From contig NC_051083.1 in the NCBI RefSeq assembly GCF_004664715.2, positions 114,586,534 through 114,650,533 of the forward strand: a DNA stretch of 64,000 nt. The letters are read 5' to 3'. Made by a program: the position numbers and the translations under genes. The notes under the pieces are model-generated. The model was not told where the DNA came from and did no database searches. It saw only the letters and a list, made by a program, of their open reading frames with translations. This DNA is from Peromyscus leucopus. Taxonomy: Eukaryota > Chordata > Mammalia > Rodentia > Cricetidae. Within the stretch, counting starts at the first letter, position 1. Each line of letters starts with the position of its first letter. Positions 1-11,879 of the stretch are shown here, one piece after another.

Positions 1-399
1 TTTTTCAGGATCATATACATTTACAGTACATAAAATAGCTCCTAGCAAACAGTAAATATATGATCAATAAATAAATTCGTATGAAACCTATGGGAGATGA
101 CAGAATAGGGAACAGCTACCTTAGATATAACTGAGAAAGAAAGAATTTAAGAACATATTTCTAGACTATAATCAGTTAATGTCTCAACTCTCATCAAAGA
201 AGCTTCTTGTAGTATTTGGTAATTAAGACATACACACAGACCTACAACCTGACAAAGTGCAGAGAGAGCCATTGAATACTCCTCCCTAAATGGGATGTCT
301 ATATCGCATCTCTTCTTCCCAAGTCTCAGAATTTATGTGGAAGAGGGGTAAGCTATAAGAAAAGTGTCTTTCAGATACAACAGGGAAGTTGCAACTATG
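1..399. other. No recognised feature
   Basis: AT-rich sequence with stops in all frames. I see no repeat or gene signature. Confidence 0.5.
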
Positions 400-798
400 A
401 GCTTGTAGAAACTGTGACAGCACACACAGGACTTGCACATGTTAAAACAAGACCAAGTCCCAGCATGGAGGAGGAGAAATGTTACGAAGGTCCTAGCCCT
501 GGATAAGGAGTTATTGGCAGTTGATAGCTGCTGGGAGAGGGAAAAGCAGGTTCTTTGATGGAGTGACACTGGTTTATCAACCACTCAGGGCAGATCCCAT
601 ATTCAAGACTAGCTGGCCAACAAAAAAAACAGACTATTTTAAAAGAGAAAAAGAACATGAAGTTTGGTGGATGTGGAGGAAGGGGAAAATCTGGGGGGAG
701 TTGGGGAAGGGGAGAGAATATGATCAAAATTAAAAATATATTGTATGAAATTCTCAAAGAATATAGTAAAACAGTTTTAAAATACAATTAAAAAAAGC
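400..798 (+). mobile_element. L1 3' UTR fragment (Lx-type)
   Basis: The sequence matches the rodent L1 3' UTR in order: CCCAGCATGGAG near 460, GATAGCTGCTGGGAGAGGG near 522, a G-rich polypurine block at 660-715, then TATGAAATTCTCAAAGAAT and an A-rich tail. It is 5'-truncated and non-coding. The G-rich block is the usual L1 3' UTR quadruplex-prone tract. Confidence 0.85.
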
Positions 799-1794
799 TT
801 ATTGGAGAAGAAAGTACATGTGGCAAAATTTAAACTCAAAGATCCATAGATTTAATTATACATTCTCCTTAACACAAATAACAAGAATTATAACTTAAAT
901 ATCTAAATTGAACATGGATTCTGAATGTTAAGGCTAGCGCCCACCTGAAAGATAACCTAATTCAAAACTCTTCCTTTTTCACTCATTATTTTCCTTTATG
1001 ATATCACATATGTCTGTATTTCCAAATAAAGAATGACTAATTCAGAAGTACATCTCTTTTGAAATGCACATACACAAATACATGCTGTAAAAATGTTATA
1101 CATAATTTCTTCCTCAGATTCAAACAGGCAGGTTTTACGATTAATAAGATACCTTTCTTCTCCCTTAATCCTTTCCTTTTCCCTGTAGACAAGTACAGGG
1201 TTATATCTTTTATTTGGAATAAATGGGATATGGTTTGTGAATATAAATTAATACCTATAATTTCTGGATTTAGAAGAACAGACTGGCTCTCACGAAATTA
1301 ATTTAGTTAAAAATTGGATTTAAAGATCTGCTGAAAGACAGTATTGTTCTGCTTCCTTCTAAATTACCATCCCATCATCAAAAATGTGTATTTAATAATT
1401 CCAGTTATTAAGCTAAAATGTAACAGAAAAGGTAAGAGAAAAAGATATGAACTATGAGAAAATCTGTATCTGTATAAAATTCGACTTTTTAATAGGTTCA
1501 TTCTTCTTTTCTCTGTCTGTGCATTCAAATATCCATTAAAAGCAATACGAAATGGATGATACATTTAACTGTGGTCTGTATCTTAGTCCCTACTAATTTA
1601 CATTAATTCAATAATAGCACTGAAATTTACATGGAACTGCTGTTAATAACATTTTTTGCTGTGTTTGGCGTACTGTAAGTACAGGAGTAAATTAGAGATA
1701 ATTTTGACCTCTTTCTAATTCAGCTCTTCAGTTTCTTCTGAGTCTGTACTTTAGTAAATACAAGATGCCTTTAAAAACTGTATACAGAACATAG
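799..1794. other. No recognised feature
   Basis: AT-rich intergenic or intronic sequence. No convincing repeat, RNA gene or splice-supported ORF was seen. Confidence 0.45.
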
Positions 1795-1886
1795 GCAGAA
1801 ACCTGTGGGGAAGCACTTGTCTAGCCTGCTTGAAACCTGCTGGTGAATTCCCAACACAGCAATAAAACAAAATAAAATATATAAAT
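1795..1886 (+). mobile_element. Diverged ID-like SINE
   Basis: CACTTGTCTAGCCTGCTTGAAACC followed by a diverged form of the CAATCCCCAGCAC box and an A-rich tail (AATAAAACAAAATAAAAT) resembles the tRNA-Ala-derived ID body. Old and degraded. Confidence 0.4.
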
Positions 1887-2241
1887 AAGAAGTCCGCCTA
1901 TGTGTGATTCATGTGTATATATCTTAGTGGATATATAAACATTAATATGTATATATAATTGTACACACATGAGCTTCTGGCAATTTCTTAAGTTCTTTTT
2001 CCTTTATAGTGGACGATTCAACATTTTATGCTTCAGCACACAGGATATGTCCTTGTTTCATTACTAAGGATACATAATAAAACCTATTATTTTGTATGCT
2101 AACTAAAAAAAATAATGAAAAGGTAAAATGGTTTAAAAAAAGATTTACTGAAGAAAAATGGGTCTGTATCTTTTCTCTTTCTATAACTCTAGTTATATGC
2201 CTTAAAGGTAAATTTGTTGTCAACAAATTTAAAACAAACTT

Positions 2242-2695
2242 CTAAGATGGCCCCTAATAATCCTTAGCTCCTGGTACTGACCAATCTTTGATTCACTTCA
2301 AAATGATGGTATATCATTTCGGGAATAGATTTTGAAATTCCTCTGGTTTGGTTGTCTTGGGTATTCTTTCCTGGGTTATGGGCTCTGAAGTAGTTCCTGT
2401 CATTTTTTTTTTTTTTTTGAGCAACCCTGTGAAAAAGTCCATGGATAAGGGACTATGGTCTGCAGGAAGTACACTATGAGTTTTCAAAGTATAGCCAGCT
2501 ACCCCTCAAGGTGAGATCAGAACTACAACATTCAGTTTAGCTGCATCCTCTTGAGAGATCTTGAGGCATGACCGTCTGTCTATCCATACTGTTTCTAGAT
2601 TCTTAACCCTTAAAAACATCAAGATAATGTTTACTACTTTAACCTACTATACTTTAGCACAGTTTGTTACAGAGCAGTTAATAGCTAATACAAAA
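2242..2695 (+). mobile_element. MLT1-like MaLR LTR
   Basis: Begins AAGATGGCCCCTAATAATCC, contains GAGCAACCCTGTGAAAAAGTCC and GAGAGATCTTGAGGCATGACC, and ends TTTGTTACAGAGCAGTTAATAGCTAATACA, the typical order of an ancient mammalian MLT1-class LTR. A poly(T) run at about 2403-2420 interrupts it. No internal region adjoins, so it is a solo LTR. Confidence 0.75.
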
Positions 2696-3339
2696 TCCTG
2701 GCTCAGAACACTAATTCTCATATCACTGGCTTATGAGAGAATCAAAAAATGTCAGATAACTTGTTTTCTACTAAAAGTCACTTATTTTTTCTTTCCTATC
2801 TATTACAGTTACTAGTATCAGAACTGAAATAAAAAAACATAGACATTAGTTTTTTAACCCAAGCAATGTACTGGTTATCAAAAAGATTTGCAACTAGAAT
2901 TTATGAACTATTATCAAAATAAGTTGAAGCTCAAATCAAATGAATGTAATTACAACTGTTTAAACTCTCAAGCATTCTTCACTTTGATGTAGGATAATAT
3001 ATGCATAAGACATCATAAGAATAAGGTTATGTCCTATTCAGATGAAGAGTACAACTTAAAACACTAGAATGTAAGGCCACCAGATGAGCTGTACTCTGTG
3101 GAGTTTTGCAGTCATTTTCCTGTTGCCTTATATAGGAGTCAGCAGACCTGAATGATCTATCTTATATTCACTGTGCATTTCAATGACACTGTTCTGGATT
3201 ACAATAATAGGGCCTAATATGCTAACAGAAACAATCAATGTGTCTAGAGAGGAGGATTGCATCTGAAGATACTACCTGCTAATTAATTTTCTTTAATGTG
3301 TTAATAAGGTTTGCTCAAAATGTTTAGTATTTGGTAGCC
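2696..3339. other. No recognised feature
   Basis: AT-rich; no repeat consensus or gene signal recognised. Confidence 0.45.
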
Positions 3340-3470
3340 AAGTGTATTTATTTTCCCATTACCTATCATGCACCAAATCTACTTTCAGGCATTCTGGAAA
3401 TACGATTGAGTAAAACAGAGGTCATATTAACACAACCTTCAGAGAACTTACATTGTATGTTAAACATTCT
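3340..3470 (-). mobile_element. L2 3' end fragment
   Basis: The plus strand reads like the reverse of the L2 3' end: a diverged TGCCAGGCACT block, a CTGGAAATACGATTGAGTAAAACAGA block and CAGAGAACTTACATTGTATG. Ancient and non-coding. Confidence 0.5.
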
Positions 3471-3889
3471 ATTCTGTGTAGAACCTGGCACAGCTCATGC
3501 AATCTTCCTGAAACTCTCCTATTGGTGTCCACAATATAATATTGTTTTGTTCTAAAAGTCTCCAATCATGTCTTTAGCCTTTTTCAATGGCTGATCCTAT
3601 GAAAACCTAATGAGATAATGACTTATTTCATAGGCTCCTGATTTACATAATCTGCTCCTCATACAATTAATTCATTTTCTCAAATCCAATGATCTCCTCT
3701 TTATGATTACTCCCTAAGCATACATATTTCTATTAAGATAATCCTGACTTTCAACAAATAACAACCAAGTCATCGTTAACTATTTAAGGTAAGTCAACCT
3801 GTGTTCTTTCATTTTTTTCATCAACTGAATCACTAACCTCTCAGTCAGCCAGTCTAAAATTAATCCTGTCTTTCCAATCAATCAAGTTC

Positions 3890-4450
3890 TGTCCATTATG
3901 CTATTGTAATATCTTTCATATCCATTATTTATTTTCCATTCCAACTACCAGGTCATAATGATTGCATGTGTAGATGACTATAATATTGCCTTAACTGGTT
4001 TCTAATGTTCCTTTTTACAATCTCACTTTTATGTTATTTCTGGATTAATTTTCATAAAATATTATTTTCATAGTACCCTCACAATGAATCACACACCTTT
4101 AAGAGATTCCCACTGCCAGTAAGAACTTAATCTCTTATCTTGGCATTTAAAGTTTTTTTATAATTTGGCTTTATACTCTTTACCCAACTAAATTATCACT
4201 ATTCACTAATATAAACTATTTATTTTATCAGAGAGAGTCTACTTCCTTACAAGTGTTGTGTTTAATTTAATATCTGGAATTTTGCTCATGTTGGCCATCA
4301 TGCTTGGAATGTATCCTCTCCTATCTTGTGCTACAAAATCTCAAGTCTGTATTTCTGACAGATCTCTTAACCACTCTAGTCCACACCATTTTTCTACTTT
4401 ACTGCTAACTGTCTAGGTCTAGTGATACTTTTCCACATTCTGATTGACAT
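3890..4450 (+). mobile_element. L2 LINE 3' region
   Basis: Diverged but collinear with the L2 sense strand: a block like 'tattgcaacagcctcctaactggt' near 3985, a 'cactgcc...taagaacttaatctcttatcttggcat' block near 4110, and 'catgcttggaatgtatcctctcc' near 4300. No reading frame survives. Confidence 0.6.
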
Positions 4451-4617
4451 TGCCTCCACTCCTCTACAGAAATGAGGCTTCCTAACAATGAGACAGCCTT
4501 ACCACTCACTTCCTCACTACTTTCAGCACTCTGGAACAACAGTGCACCTCCAAAGCATTTTTGTACTGAGACCTCTTTCTATATTTCAAGGATATGAAAG
4601 ATCCCCAAAAGCATGTT

Positions 4618-4782
4618 TGGGGGAGCCAGTAAAACGGCCCATTGGGTATTTTGCCAAGCCTGATGACCTGAGTTCAATTCCTGGGACCCACATAGTAAAA
4701 GGCAAGAAGAGACTCCTGCATGTTATCCTCTCACCTCCAAATTTCTGCTGTGGCACACCCCACTCCAATACATTTTTAAAAA
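4618..4782 (+). mobile_element. B3 SINE
   Basis: Contains GCCAAGCCTGATGACCTGAG and TTCAATTCCTGGGACCCACA, then CTGTGGCACACC, the B3 landmarks. It lacks a clean 5' GCTGG box and is moderately diverged. Confidence 0.8.
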
Positions 4783-6602
4783 ATACTTTGGGTTTTAGTG
4801 GTTGTATCTATTACTACTTACTCTATATGAATTATAGCTATGAAATTTTAAATGTTCATTTAATTAAAATATAACAATTCTAGTGCATGTTCACATAAAT
4901 TGCTTAAAAATATAACTATTTTCCAAAACAAGTAAAGTCAGTGAAAATAACTGCAACTGTTTTACAATTTTTCAATTTTATAGAAAACAGTGAGATTCTC
5001 TTTTAAAGATTATTAAAAAAATGTATTAGTATACATTAATTATACATAATATTGGTTTTTATGACATTTCATATACGTATTTAGTGTACTGGTATTCAAC
5101 CTATTGTATGACTTTGATTGAAGTATACAAAGAAAATCTAGCCTCACACAAATATACAGTTAGAAAATGAAGAACTGCTTGAGTAGATTTTTCAGATAAT
5201 TTTGGAATTATTTGCTACTACATTAAAATTTGACAACAGAGCAATGGGGAATCTGAATCTATATCAATGAACTTTGAAGGCTTAGTTGCATTAAAATCAT
5301 TGGTCATCTCTGAACTTTAATAGATTTTCTCCAGCATGATTTTATATCATCATGTATTGATCATTTGACAACTATTGATTTGCTGAGTTATGAAAATTTT
5401 CCAGGTGGTGACACATTTAATTACACAAGATTTGAAAATCATATTAGGTAATATTACCACTGGCCTCATCAAAAAAGCCATGGAGTATTGGGAAGTTCTC
5501 GAGCTCATGACAGCAGATACAAGTGACAAAAGTCTAACTTGCACGTACATGGTTATATTTGTCATTGGCAAGAAAGAAATACTGTTTGTTGTTATCCTTA
5601 AAATAACATTCCCACTTCATTTGGGGGTTGATGCCTGCCAAATACCTAGTAACACAGAATAGCCATGCTTTGGCAGTTTTAAGTGAAGCTGGAATTCCAT
5701 GCAATAAGCTGTGAGCTGGGTTTTCAACTCAATCGTGCAAGTGATTTACAGTCAGAGACACCATCATATTCTATTATTCATCAAAAGCATCAAAAGTACT
5801 TCCCATTTTTAGAGACAGGATATTAAAACAAAGTTAAAATTAATAACATCAGTACCTGTCGATTATAAAAAGCAGTATTACTAAGTGAACATAGTTTTTT
5901 TGTTTTGTTTTGTTTTCCTAGTTTTGAGTTTGCGATAGCCAAGAATAAAATGACTAAATAATGCAGTTTCCTGTGGCTCCCTTGATTCTTGCCTGGTCAC
6001 CAGCAGTTTTAATCACACATGCTTTTGCACCATCAGTGAATTGTAAACAGAATAAGTAAGGCAAGAAACACTTTAAAATTATTTTGAAAAATTGTTTTGA
6101 CATTTCAAAGCCTGTGGGACAATCTTGGGGAGCCCCAGGGGCACATGAACCACACTTTTGAGAACAAATGGTCTATATTATGTCTGAAGTTCTTTCTTCA
6201 TTTAGCATTACCTCTGGGCGCTTCACTGGATTTTTACTGAGCTCAAACTTTCCTTACTGCAAAGACAAAGCAGCTGAAAGAATTTAAAGAAGGACTCTAA
6301 TATCTCTGGCTCATTGGTTGAGAGGGCACAGTCCATCATAGTGTGGAAGAAATGGTGGAGTTCGCAATGATGGGTAGGAACAGCTCATATTTTTGATGAA
6401 CAAAGAACCAAAGCAACTTGGGCCAGCACTAGGACAAGCTATACTCCAAAAGCTCTGCCTTCATAGCACTTCAACTTTATGTCTGCCAAGTAGGCCCCAT
6501 GTACAAAGGGATCCACAACTTAGCAAAAGAGCACCACCAGCTATGTATCAAGTGCTCAAACTCATGAGCCCGAGGGGAACTATAATACTCTATGAATAAT
6601 AC
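4783..6602. other. No recognised feature (1.8 kb)
   Basis: Low-GC sequence. A 90-codon ORF at 5390-5662 is the only open stretch, and nothing in it resembles a known domain. Some of this could be very old transposon DNA, but I cannot assign it. Confidence 0.4.
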
Positions 6603-6790
6603 TGAGCTACCAGTGATATGGCTCAGTGGGTAAAGGCACCTGCTGCTACTAAACCTGACGACCTGAGTTCAATCCCTAGGACCCTTATGGTGGAAGGAAA
6701 GAACAGACAAATACAATTTGTCCTCTGAACTCCAAACATGGGCCATGGCAGAGGCATGAGCCTACACACACACAAAATTAAATAAATACA
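6603..6790 (+). mobile_element. B3 SINE
   Basis: GATATGGCTCAGTGGGTAAAGG, CCTGACGACCTGAGTTCAA, TTGTCCTCTGAACTCC and a terminal CACACACA plus A-rich tail define a near-full-length B3. Confidence 0.85.
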
Positions 6791-6954
6791 TGTATCTAAG
6801 AACTGAGAATTATATCATTGACAAAAATTGCTTCAGCTATCATGCATAAGCTAATAAATGATTCCTAAAACTATACCTTTAGTGCAGACTTATCTCTTCA
6901 ACTGCAGAACTGTTTCTGATATCTATAAATATAATAGACAAACTTTTCTTTCAA

Positions 6955-7095
6955 ATTGGTTTTTGCTTCTCCTCCTCCCCGATCCTACCATCCACCTTCC
7001 TTACCCTCCTCCTGCTAGTCCTCTTTCTACCTATCCACCCATCCTCTTCAATTCCACAAATATTGTTACCTTCCCCATTCCCAATCCTCCCTTAA
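6955..7095. repeat. Pyrimidine-rich tract
   Basis: C/T-rich stretch resembling the reverse complement of an L1 3' UTR polypurine tract, but too diverged to assign. Confidence 0.4.
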
Positions 7096-7103
7096 GATCT
7101 TTT

Positions 7104-7268
7104 CAAGCTGGTGAGATGGCTCAGATATATACATATATAAGACTGATGACCTGATTTGTATCTCTGAAATCCATGTAAACATAGAAGGAAAAAAAAACAA
7201 CTTCTGAAGGCTGTCTGCTGACTTCCACATGTTTGCTGTGATAAGAGTGCAAGAGCACCAATATACAC

Positions 7269-7272
<4 letters not shown>
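7104..7272 (+). mobile_element. B3 SINE, diverged
   Basis: Starts AAGCTGGTGAGATGGCTCAG, followed by a degraded GATGACCTGA box and CTGACTTCCACATG. It ends in the ATA microsatellite that grew from its tail. Confidence 0.75.

Positions 7273-7307
<35 letters not shown>
7270..7307 (+). repeat. (ATA)n microsatellite
   Basis: About 12 uninterrupted ATA/AAT units in the tail of the preceding B3. Confidence 0.95.
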
Positions 7308-7341
7308 TTAAATAAAAAAGTAAAGAAATTCCTTCCCCCTC

Positions 7342-7711
7342 TGTGGTGGTTTGAATGAGAATGGCCCCCATAGGCTCATAGATTTGAGTGCCTGGTCACC
7401 AGGGAGTGGCACTATTTGAAAGGATTAGGAGGTATGGTCTTGTTGGAGAAAGTGTGTCACTGGAAGTAGGCTTTGAGATTTCCAAAGCCCAAGCCAGTCC
7501 CAGTGTCTCTCTCTCTCTTCCTGTTCTGTGCAGATCCAGATGTTGAACTCTCAGCTACTTCTCTAGCACCATGTATGATTGTGTGCCATCGTGCTTCCCA
7601 CCATGATGATAATGGCCTAAACCTCTGAAACTGTAAGCAAATCTCAATTAAATGCTTTCGAAGAGTTGCCATGGTCATGGTGTCTCTTCACAGCAAAAGA
7701 ATACTAAGACA
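7342..7711 (+). mobile_element. ORR1-like MaLR solo LTR
   Basis: Begins TGTGGTGGTTTGAATGAGAA and ends CACAGCAAAAGAATACTAAGACA (TG...CA). Internal landmarks include ACCAGGGAGTGGCACTATTT, TCTCAGCTACTTCTCTAGCACC and CTGAAACTGTAAGCAAAT. Flanks read CCCTC and CCTTC, a plausible 5-bp ERVL-type TSD with one mismatch. No internal sequence remains. Confidence 0.85.
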
Positions 7712-8149
7712 CCTTCTCTCATGGTTTTCTTTCTAGTTTTATGACATATACCACACATACACTCATGTATACCTGTATCTAAATAAAAATCTACAATCCA
7801 CATATGAAAAAAATCATAGAGTAAATTTATCACCCCTAGTCTAGGATACTTCACTTAAGATAATGTCTACTTTCATCCATTTTCTTGCAAATGGAATGAT
7901 TTCATTTTTCTTTCTTGATGAGTAACATTCCATTGTACATATGTACCACATTTTTCACTATCCATTCATCTGTTGATGAACATTTAAGGTTGATTCCACA
8001 TCTTAGCTATTGTGTATAGTCCAGTAATGAATGGGTATCTCTGTGGTAGGACTTGGAGTCCTTTGGGTATATACCCAGGAATGACATAGGTGACTCATAT
8101 GGTAGCCTTTCTCCTCTTCTCGTTCCTTATGTCTTCTTTCCTGTTTATT

Positions 8150-8344
8150 TTGTTTTGAGACAGGGTCTCACATATATCAGGTTGTAACTCACCTTGAACT
8201 TACGATCCTCTGGCTTCCACTTAAGGAGTGCTACAATTTCAGGTTTGCACCACCATATCTGGTTTGATAGGGTGCTGTTGACTAAACCCAAGGTTTCATG
8301 AATGCTAAACAAGTAGACTTCTAAACGAAGTACATCCCCAGCCC
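8150..8344 (-). mobile_element. B4 SINE (ID-B1 fusion)
   Basis: On the plus strand a reversed B1 part (TTTTGAGACAGGGTCTCAC) is followed by a reversed ID part (CATGAATGCTAAACAAGTAG...CATCCCCAGCCC), the B4 arrangement. It is inserted in the surrounding L1. Confidence 0.8.
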
Positions 8345-8407
8345 ATCACTTGTTTTCATGGTAGCCATTCTGACTATCGTAGAGAAAGCATCTCAAAGCA
8401 GAGTTTT

Positions 8408-8568
8408 GTTTTGTTTGCTTCTATTTGTTTATTTATTTTTGTTTTTACATCTCAATCACAGTTTCCCCTCCTCCCACATCCCCCACCACACACATCCATC
8501 CACCCTGCCTCCATTTCTCTTTAGAAAGGGGCAGGCCTCATGTGGGTATCAACCAGCCACGGCATATA
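8408..8568 (-). mobile_element. Short L1 3' end insertion with TSD
   Basis: Reverse L1 3' UTR (CCTCCCACATCCCCCACC, then AGAAAGGGGCAGGCCTCATG) with a T-rich 5' edge on the plus strand. It is bounded by AAAGCAGAGTTTT (8395-8407) and AAAGTAGAGTTTT (8569-8581), a 13-bp TSD with one mismatch. This is a 5'-truncated insertion into the older L1. Confidence 0.8.
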
Positions 8569-8640
8569 AAAGTAGAGTTTTAATTTGCATTTGTAGGACT
8601 CATTTTTAAGCACTCTGAACATGTCATACACTAAAGAGTA

Positions 8641-8745
8641 TATCTTGATCATATATATCCTCTCTACTCCTTCCCTACAGCTACCCCTATACAAGCCCCC
8701 AATATTTCCCTCTCAACTTCACATCCTCTTTTTTTTTTTTTTTAA
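8641..8745 (-). mobile_element. L1 3' end fragment
   Basis: TTGATCATATATATCCTCTC, CT-rich sequence and CTTCACATCCTC followed by poly(T) read like a reversed L1 3' end. Diverged. Confidence 0.5.
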
Positions 8746-9074
8746 TTTTAGGGGTCATCCTTAATTTTTTCTTCTCCTCCTCTCAGGGCCAGCCAGGCAT
8801 TGGAAATCTGTAACGTAATAATATAGGGAGCCTGGGTCAAACTGGAGAACATACATTCCATAGAAAGTTATTCAAATTTAAACACTGTAGGCCAAATAAG
8901 ACATACGTTACATTCCATTCAGACTTTGTACTTATCTTTTTTTTTCCTACCACTGCTTTTCTGATTTAGATCCTCCATCATCTTTTAAAAGGATGGTTGC
9001 AAAAATCCTTTTAACTGACCTAGAGATTTTTTCCAAATCTTTCTCCCTTCTCTTCCTATCCAGACTTATCTTTC

Positions 9075-9170
9075 AGAAAGCAAACAGAATGGTCTTTCTA
9101 AAATTCAAGTCTGGACACTTACTTCAAATCCTGAACAAAACTCCATAATACTTCTCCATCACCTAAAAGG
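9075..9170 (+). mobile_element. L2 fragment
   Basis: GAATGGTCTTTCTAAAATTC followed by AACAAAACTCCATAATACTTC parallels the L2 block that precedes its 'tggcttcccattg' motif. It may be continuous with the L2 at 9955-10110 before the LTR, MIR and B1 arrived. Confidence 0.5.
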
Positions 9171-9220
9171 AAAAAATGTTCATCCTTAGCAAATTATAAG
9201 TAATGCAAGAAATTCACAGG

Positions 9221-9522
9221 TGTCTGCTTAAGGAATATTAGGAAATTTATTAGGATAAATTGAGGAAATACACTCACGAATACAGAACCGAGTAGACAGC
9301 TGAAGTCGTCCTCTGATCTGGCCAGGAGTGAATCCACCTGGCAGTTCTACACACCAGGAAGCAGGGAGAAGGGGCCTTGTGACCCCTGTCCCTTTCCTTT
9401 TAAGAGGTCACTTACCACGTACAAAGGCAAGAAGCACTTCCTCCTTTGGGCCCTAGAGCCTAAGGTCATGGGCAGAAGAAATACCACTACATATAAGTAA
9501 ATAATTTGCCCCCTATTGCACA
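9221..9522 (-). mobile_element. Probable solo LTR (rodent ERV), unassigned
   Basis: About 300 bp that is more GC-rich than its flanks. On the minus strand it begins TGTGCAATAGGGGGC and ends CCTTAAGCAGACA (TG...CA), with AATAAA about 35 bases before the 3' end. There is no clear TSD, so the boundaries are provisional. Confidence 0.5.
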
Positions 9523-9634
9523 CTAATTACTTTAACTTGACATTTCTCCGCTTTCCTAACCACACAACAAACAATAGAAATCAAAGTCCTAAGAACTAAG
9601 ATTTTTATATCATTTATCATGCATGAGGAATTAT

Positions 9635-9762
9635 TCTACACTACATATATTTGATCATTCTAAATAATAAGATATGTGTTATTGCTATGTCTATTTGTAG
9701 ATGAGGAAACTGAGACACAAGGGCAAATTGAATCATTGAGAGGTCAAAAGTTTCTCATATAG
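9635..9762 (-). mobile_element. MIR SINE fragment
   Basis: The core GTAGATGAGGAAACTGAGAC, with GAGAGGTCAAAAG after it, is the reverse complement of the MIR core. Confidence 0.75.
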
Positions 9763-9780
9763 TTTCAGATTCTGTGTTTG

Positions 9781-9939
9781 TTTGTTTTTTTGGTTTTTTC
9801 GAGACAGGGTTTCTCTGTGTAGCTTTGCGCCTTTCCTGGAACTCACTTGGTAGCCCAGGCTGGCCTCGAACTCACAGAGATCCGCCTGCCTCTGCCTCCC
9901 AGTGCTGGGATTAAAGGCGTGCGCCACCACCGCCCGGCT
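9781..9939 (-). mobile_element. B1 SINE, young
   Basis: Near-consensus reversed B1 from TTTTTCGAGACAGGGTTTC to GCGCCACCACCGCCCGGC, with the cricetid GCTTTGCGCCTTTCCTGG variant. TSD AGATTCTGTGTTT (9767) / AGATTTTGTGTTT (9940). Confidence 0.95.
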
Positions 9940-9954
9940 AGATTTTGTGTTTTT

Positions 9955-10110
9955 ATATATACTGTTTCTACTAGTTGGAATACTTTTTTGTTCCCTTTCC
10001 TAAAACTTGTACCATCCTTCAAGAATAGGATCAAATATTATCTCTTCTCTAGTACTACCTTCCCCAGATAAAACTAGGGGTTCCTTATTGCCATTGGAGC
10101 ATAAAGTTCA
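9955..10110 (+). mobile_element. L2 3' fragment
   Basis: TAGTTGGAATACTTTTTTG, ATCCTTCAAGAATAGGATC and CTACCTTCCCCAGA follow the order of the L2 3' end (diverged forms of its GGAATGC, CCTTCAAG and CCTTCCC blocks). Confidence 0.55.
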
Positions 10111-10229
10111 TATTAGAATTTACCTAAAGAAAACACATGAGAACTAATACTTAACACATGAGAACAGTGACTTAATATTGTCCAGTAGGCCTTGCTATAA
10201 GCAATACAATGTATCAAGAATTACCTACT

Positions 10230-10448
10230 CTGGGCTGGATAAATGTCTCCGCAGTTAAGAATATGTACTATTCTTCCAGTGATCTTGAGTTTGGTTCCCA
10301 TTATCCATGTCAGGCTGCTTATAACTGTCTGTAAATCTGGCTCCACAGGAAGCCAACATCTTTGGCCTCTGCAGACACTTATACTCAAGTACACACACCC
10401 CTCCACCAAATACACACAATTAAATATAATAAATCTTTTGAAAAAAGA
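10230..10448 (+). mobile_element. B2 SINE
   Basis: GGGCTGGATAAATGTCTCCGC matches the diverged pol III box A region, followed by GGTTCCCATTATCCATGTCA, TAACTGTCTGTAAATCTGG and an A/T-rich tail with AATAAA-like signals. An old B2 copy. Confidence 0.75.
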
Positions 10449-11879
10449 ACTACCTGCCCTGCCTAGCATGCAAGACAGTCCATCACTTAAAATGACAGAA
10501 AACTTTATTTTGCTATGACTATAGAAGAACCAGAAGATGAGTAAAGAATGGTCTTATTGCTAGTCTCCCTTTGCAGCCCTGTTCCCCTAAAATCATTTTT
10601 GCATATCCACATCACATAGTCATTTAAGATGGTCCAAGTTAAAGCTGTAATTTCCACCTGTGGAATACCTCTATGTGGGGCCAAATAAAAGCTTAACCCC
10701 ACTTCATAATCCCCAATAAAGTGATGTCTGCTAGGATAATTGGACCTGTGAAAAGCAATAAGAAAAGTGTAAAAAACGGTCATGACAAGCTGCACTGAAA
10801 TGAGGAAGAGACTGTAAGTCACTGATTACTATGATTTTTACTGAGAAAGTTATACAGTCTTTCCTAAATTGAGCATTAAGGTATAAAAGCTCCTTATTCT
10901 CTAACACATTTAGAGTTTGAACACATGTAATCCAGCATCTTCTACTAGGCAGGGATGTAATGAACATTTTGTGAGAACATCTGTTTGTTATTTATCTTTG
11001 TCTCATTTTACACATCAGCAAATCCCTTTTTACTACCAGGACAGAATAAAAATCACCATTTCATTATACAACATTCATAATTTGAAACTTCAACTGAGGG
11101 GAAGAGAAGCAATCGTCAGCATTGGATTCTACCTGCTGTTACAAGGAAGAAGTCCAAGGGTGGGGGAGTGCAGAGGGGAACTAATGAAACATATAAATCC
11201 CTTTAACACACACTCTGCCAAGGGCTGCTGTACTTCAGTGCTCCACCAACTGCTGAGAATTAAAACCCATTATAGCTTTCAAGAAGGGTATTCTTATTTT
11301 GCTCTCTTGAATTTATGTCAAAAAATTAAAATGATTCTATCTAAATTAATAGTTGTTCTCTATTCTACAGAGAGAGAGAGAGTTTAAGAAACAAGAACAA
11401 TAAAATAATTAGTGTGCTTATAGATCTGAGAAATCTGGGAAACAAGAAAAGAGAGTGTCGTATTTTTTTCAGTGTCCCTATGCTATTATATGAAGCTACT
11501 AGGTGGTCTTTCTAAGTGCTCCCAGTAGTCAGCGTGAGAAAGAGCCAATAGCAAGGCCACAAGAAATGGCTAGTAGCAGGAAAAGCTACTACTATCTGCT
11601 TTACTACAAAAAGCTTATAATGATGGGAGAAAACAATACTGCCAGCTGAGACAGTGACTACAGCCCGTTTTGTACCACATACTCATCAGAGCACATACTT
11701 ACAAACGTAGTATGTTTTAAGGTGGACAACAGCATTGAATGAATTACATTAATTACAATAGCAGTTTGTTAATTTTTTCCACATATCTAAATATATTGAT
11801 TAGCTTATCATTATGAATACCAAAGCAGGAAGTGAGAAAGATACCATTCTTGCTTGCAAGAATTTACAATCATGTATTA
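10449..11879. other. No recognised feature (1.4 kb)
   Basis: A 156-codon ORF at 10917-11387 ends in an AGAGAG microsatellite and shows no domain. I see no splice-supported exon or repeat. Confidence 0.4.

Larger units (their letters stand above)
7725..8640 (-). mobile_element. L1 ORF2/3' relic, interrupted
   Basis: The plus strand shows reverse-complement ORF2 end sequence: TCCATTGTACATATGTACCACA near 7932, AGTCCTTTGGGTATATACCCAG near 8050, GTAGCCATTCTGACTATCG near 8361 and TTTTAATTTGCATTTG near 8578. It is split by a B4 at 8150-8344 and by a short L1 3' insert at 8408-8568. All frames are broken. Confidence 0.8.

Noticed and set aside
5390..5662. 90-codon ORF in unassigned DNA
   Set aside because: Overlaps an ORF on the other strand, no domain, likely chance.
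10917..11387. 156-codon ORF
   Set aside because: No domain, ends in an AG microsatellite, and has no supporting signals.
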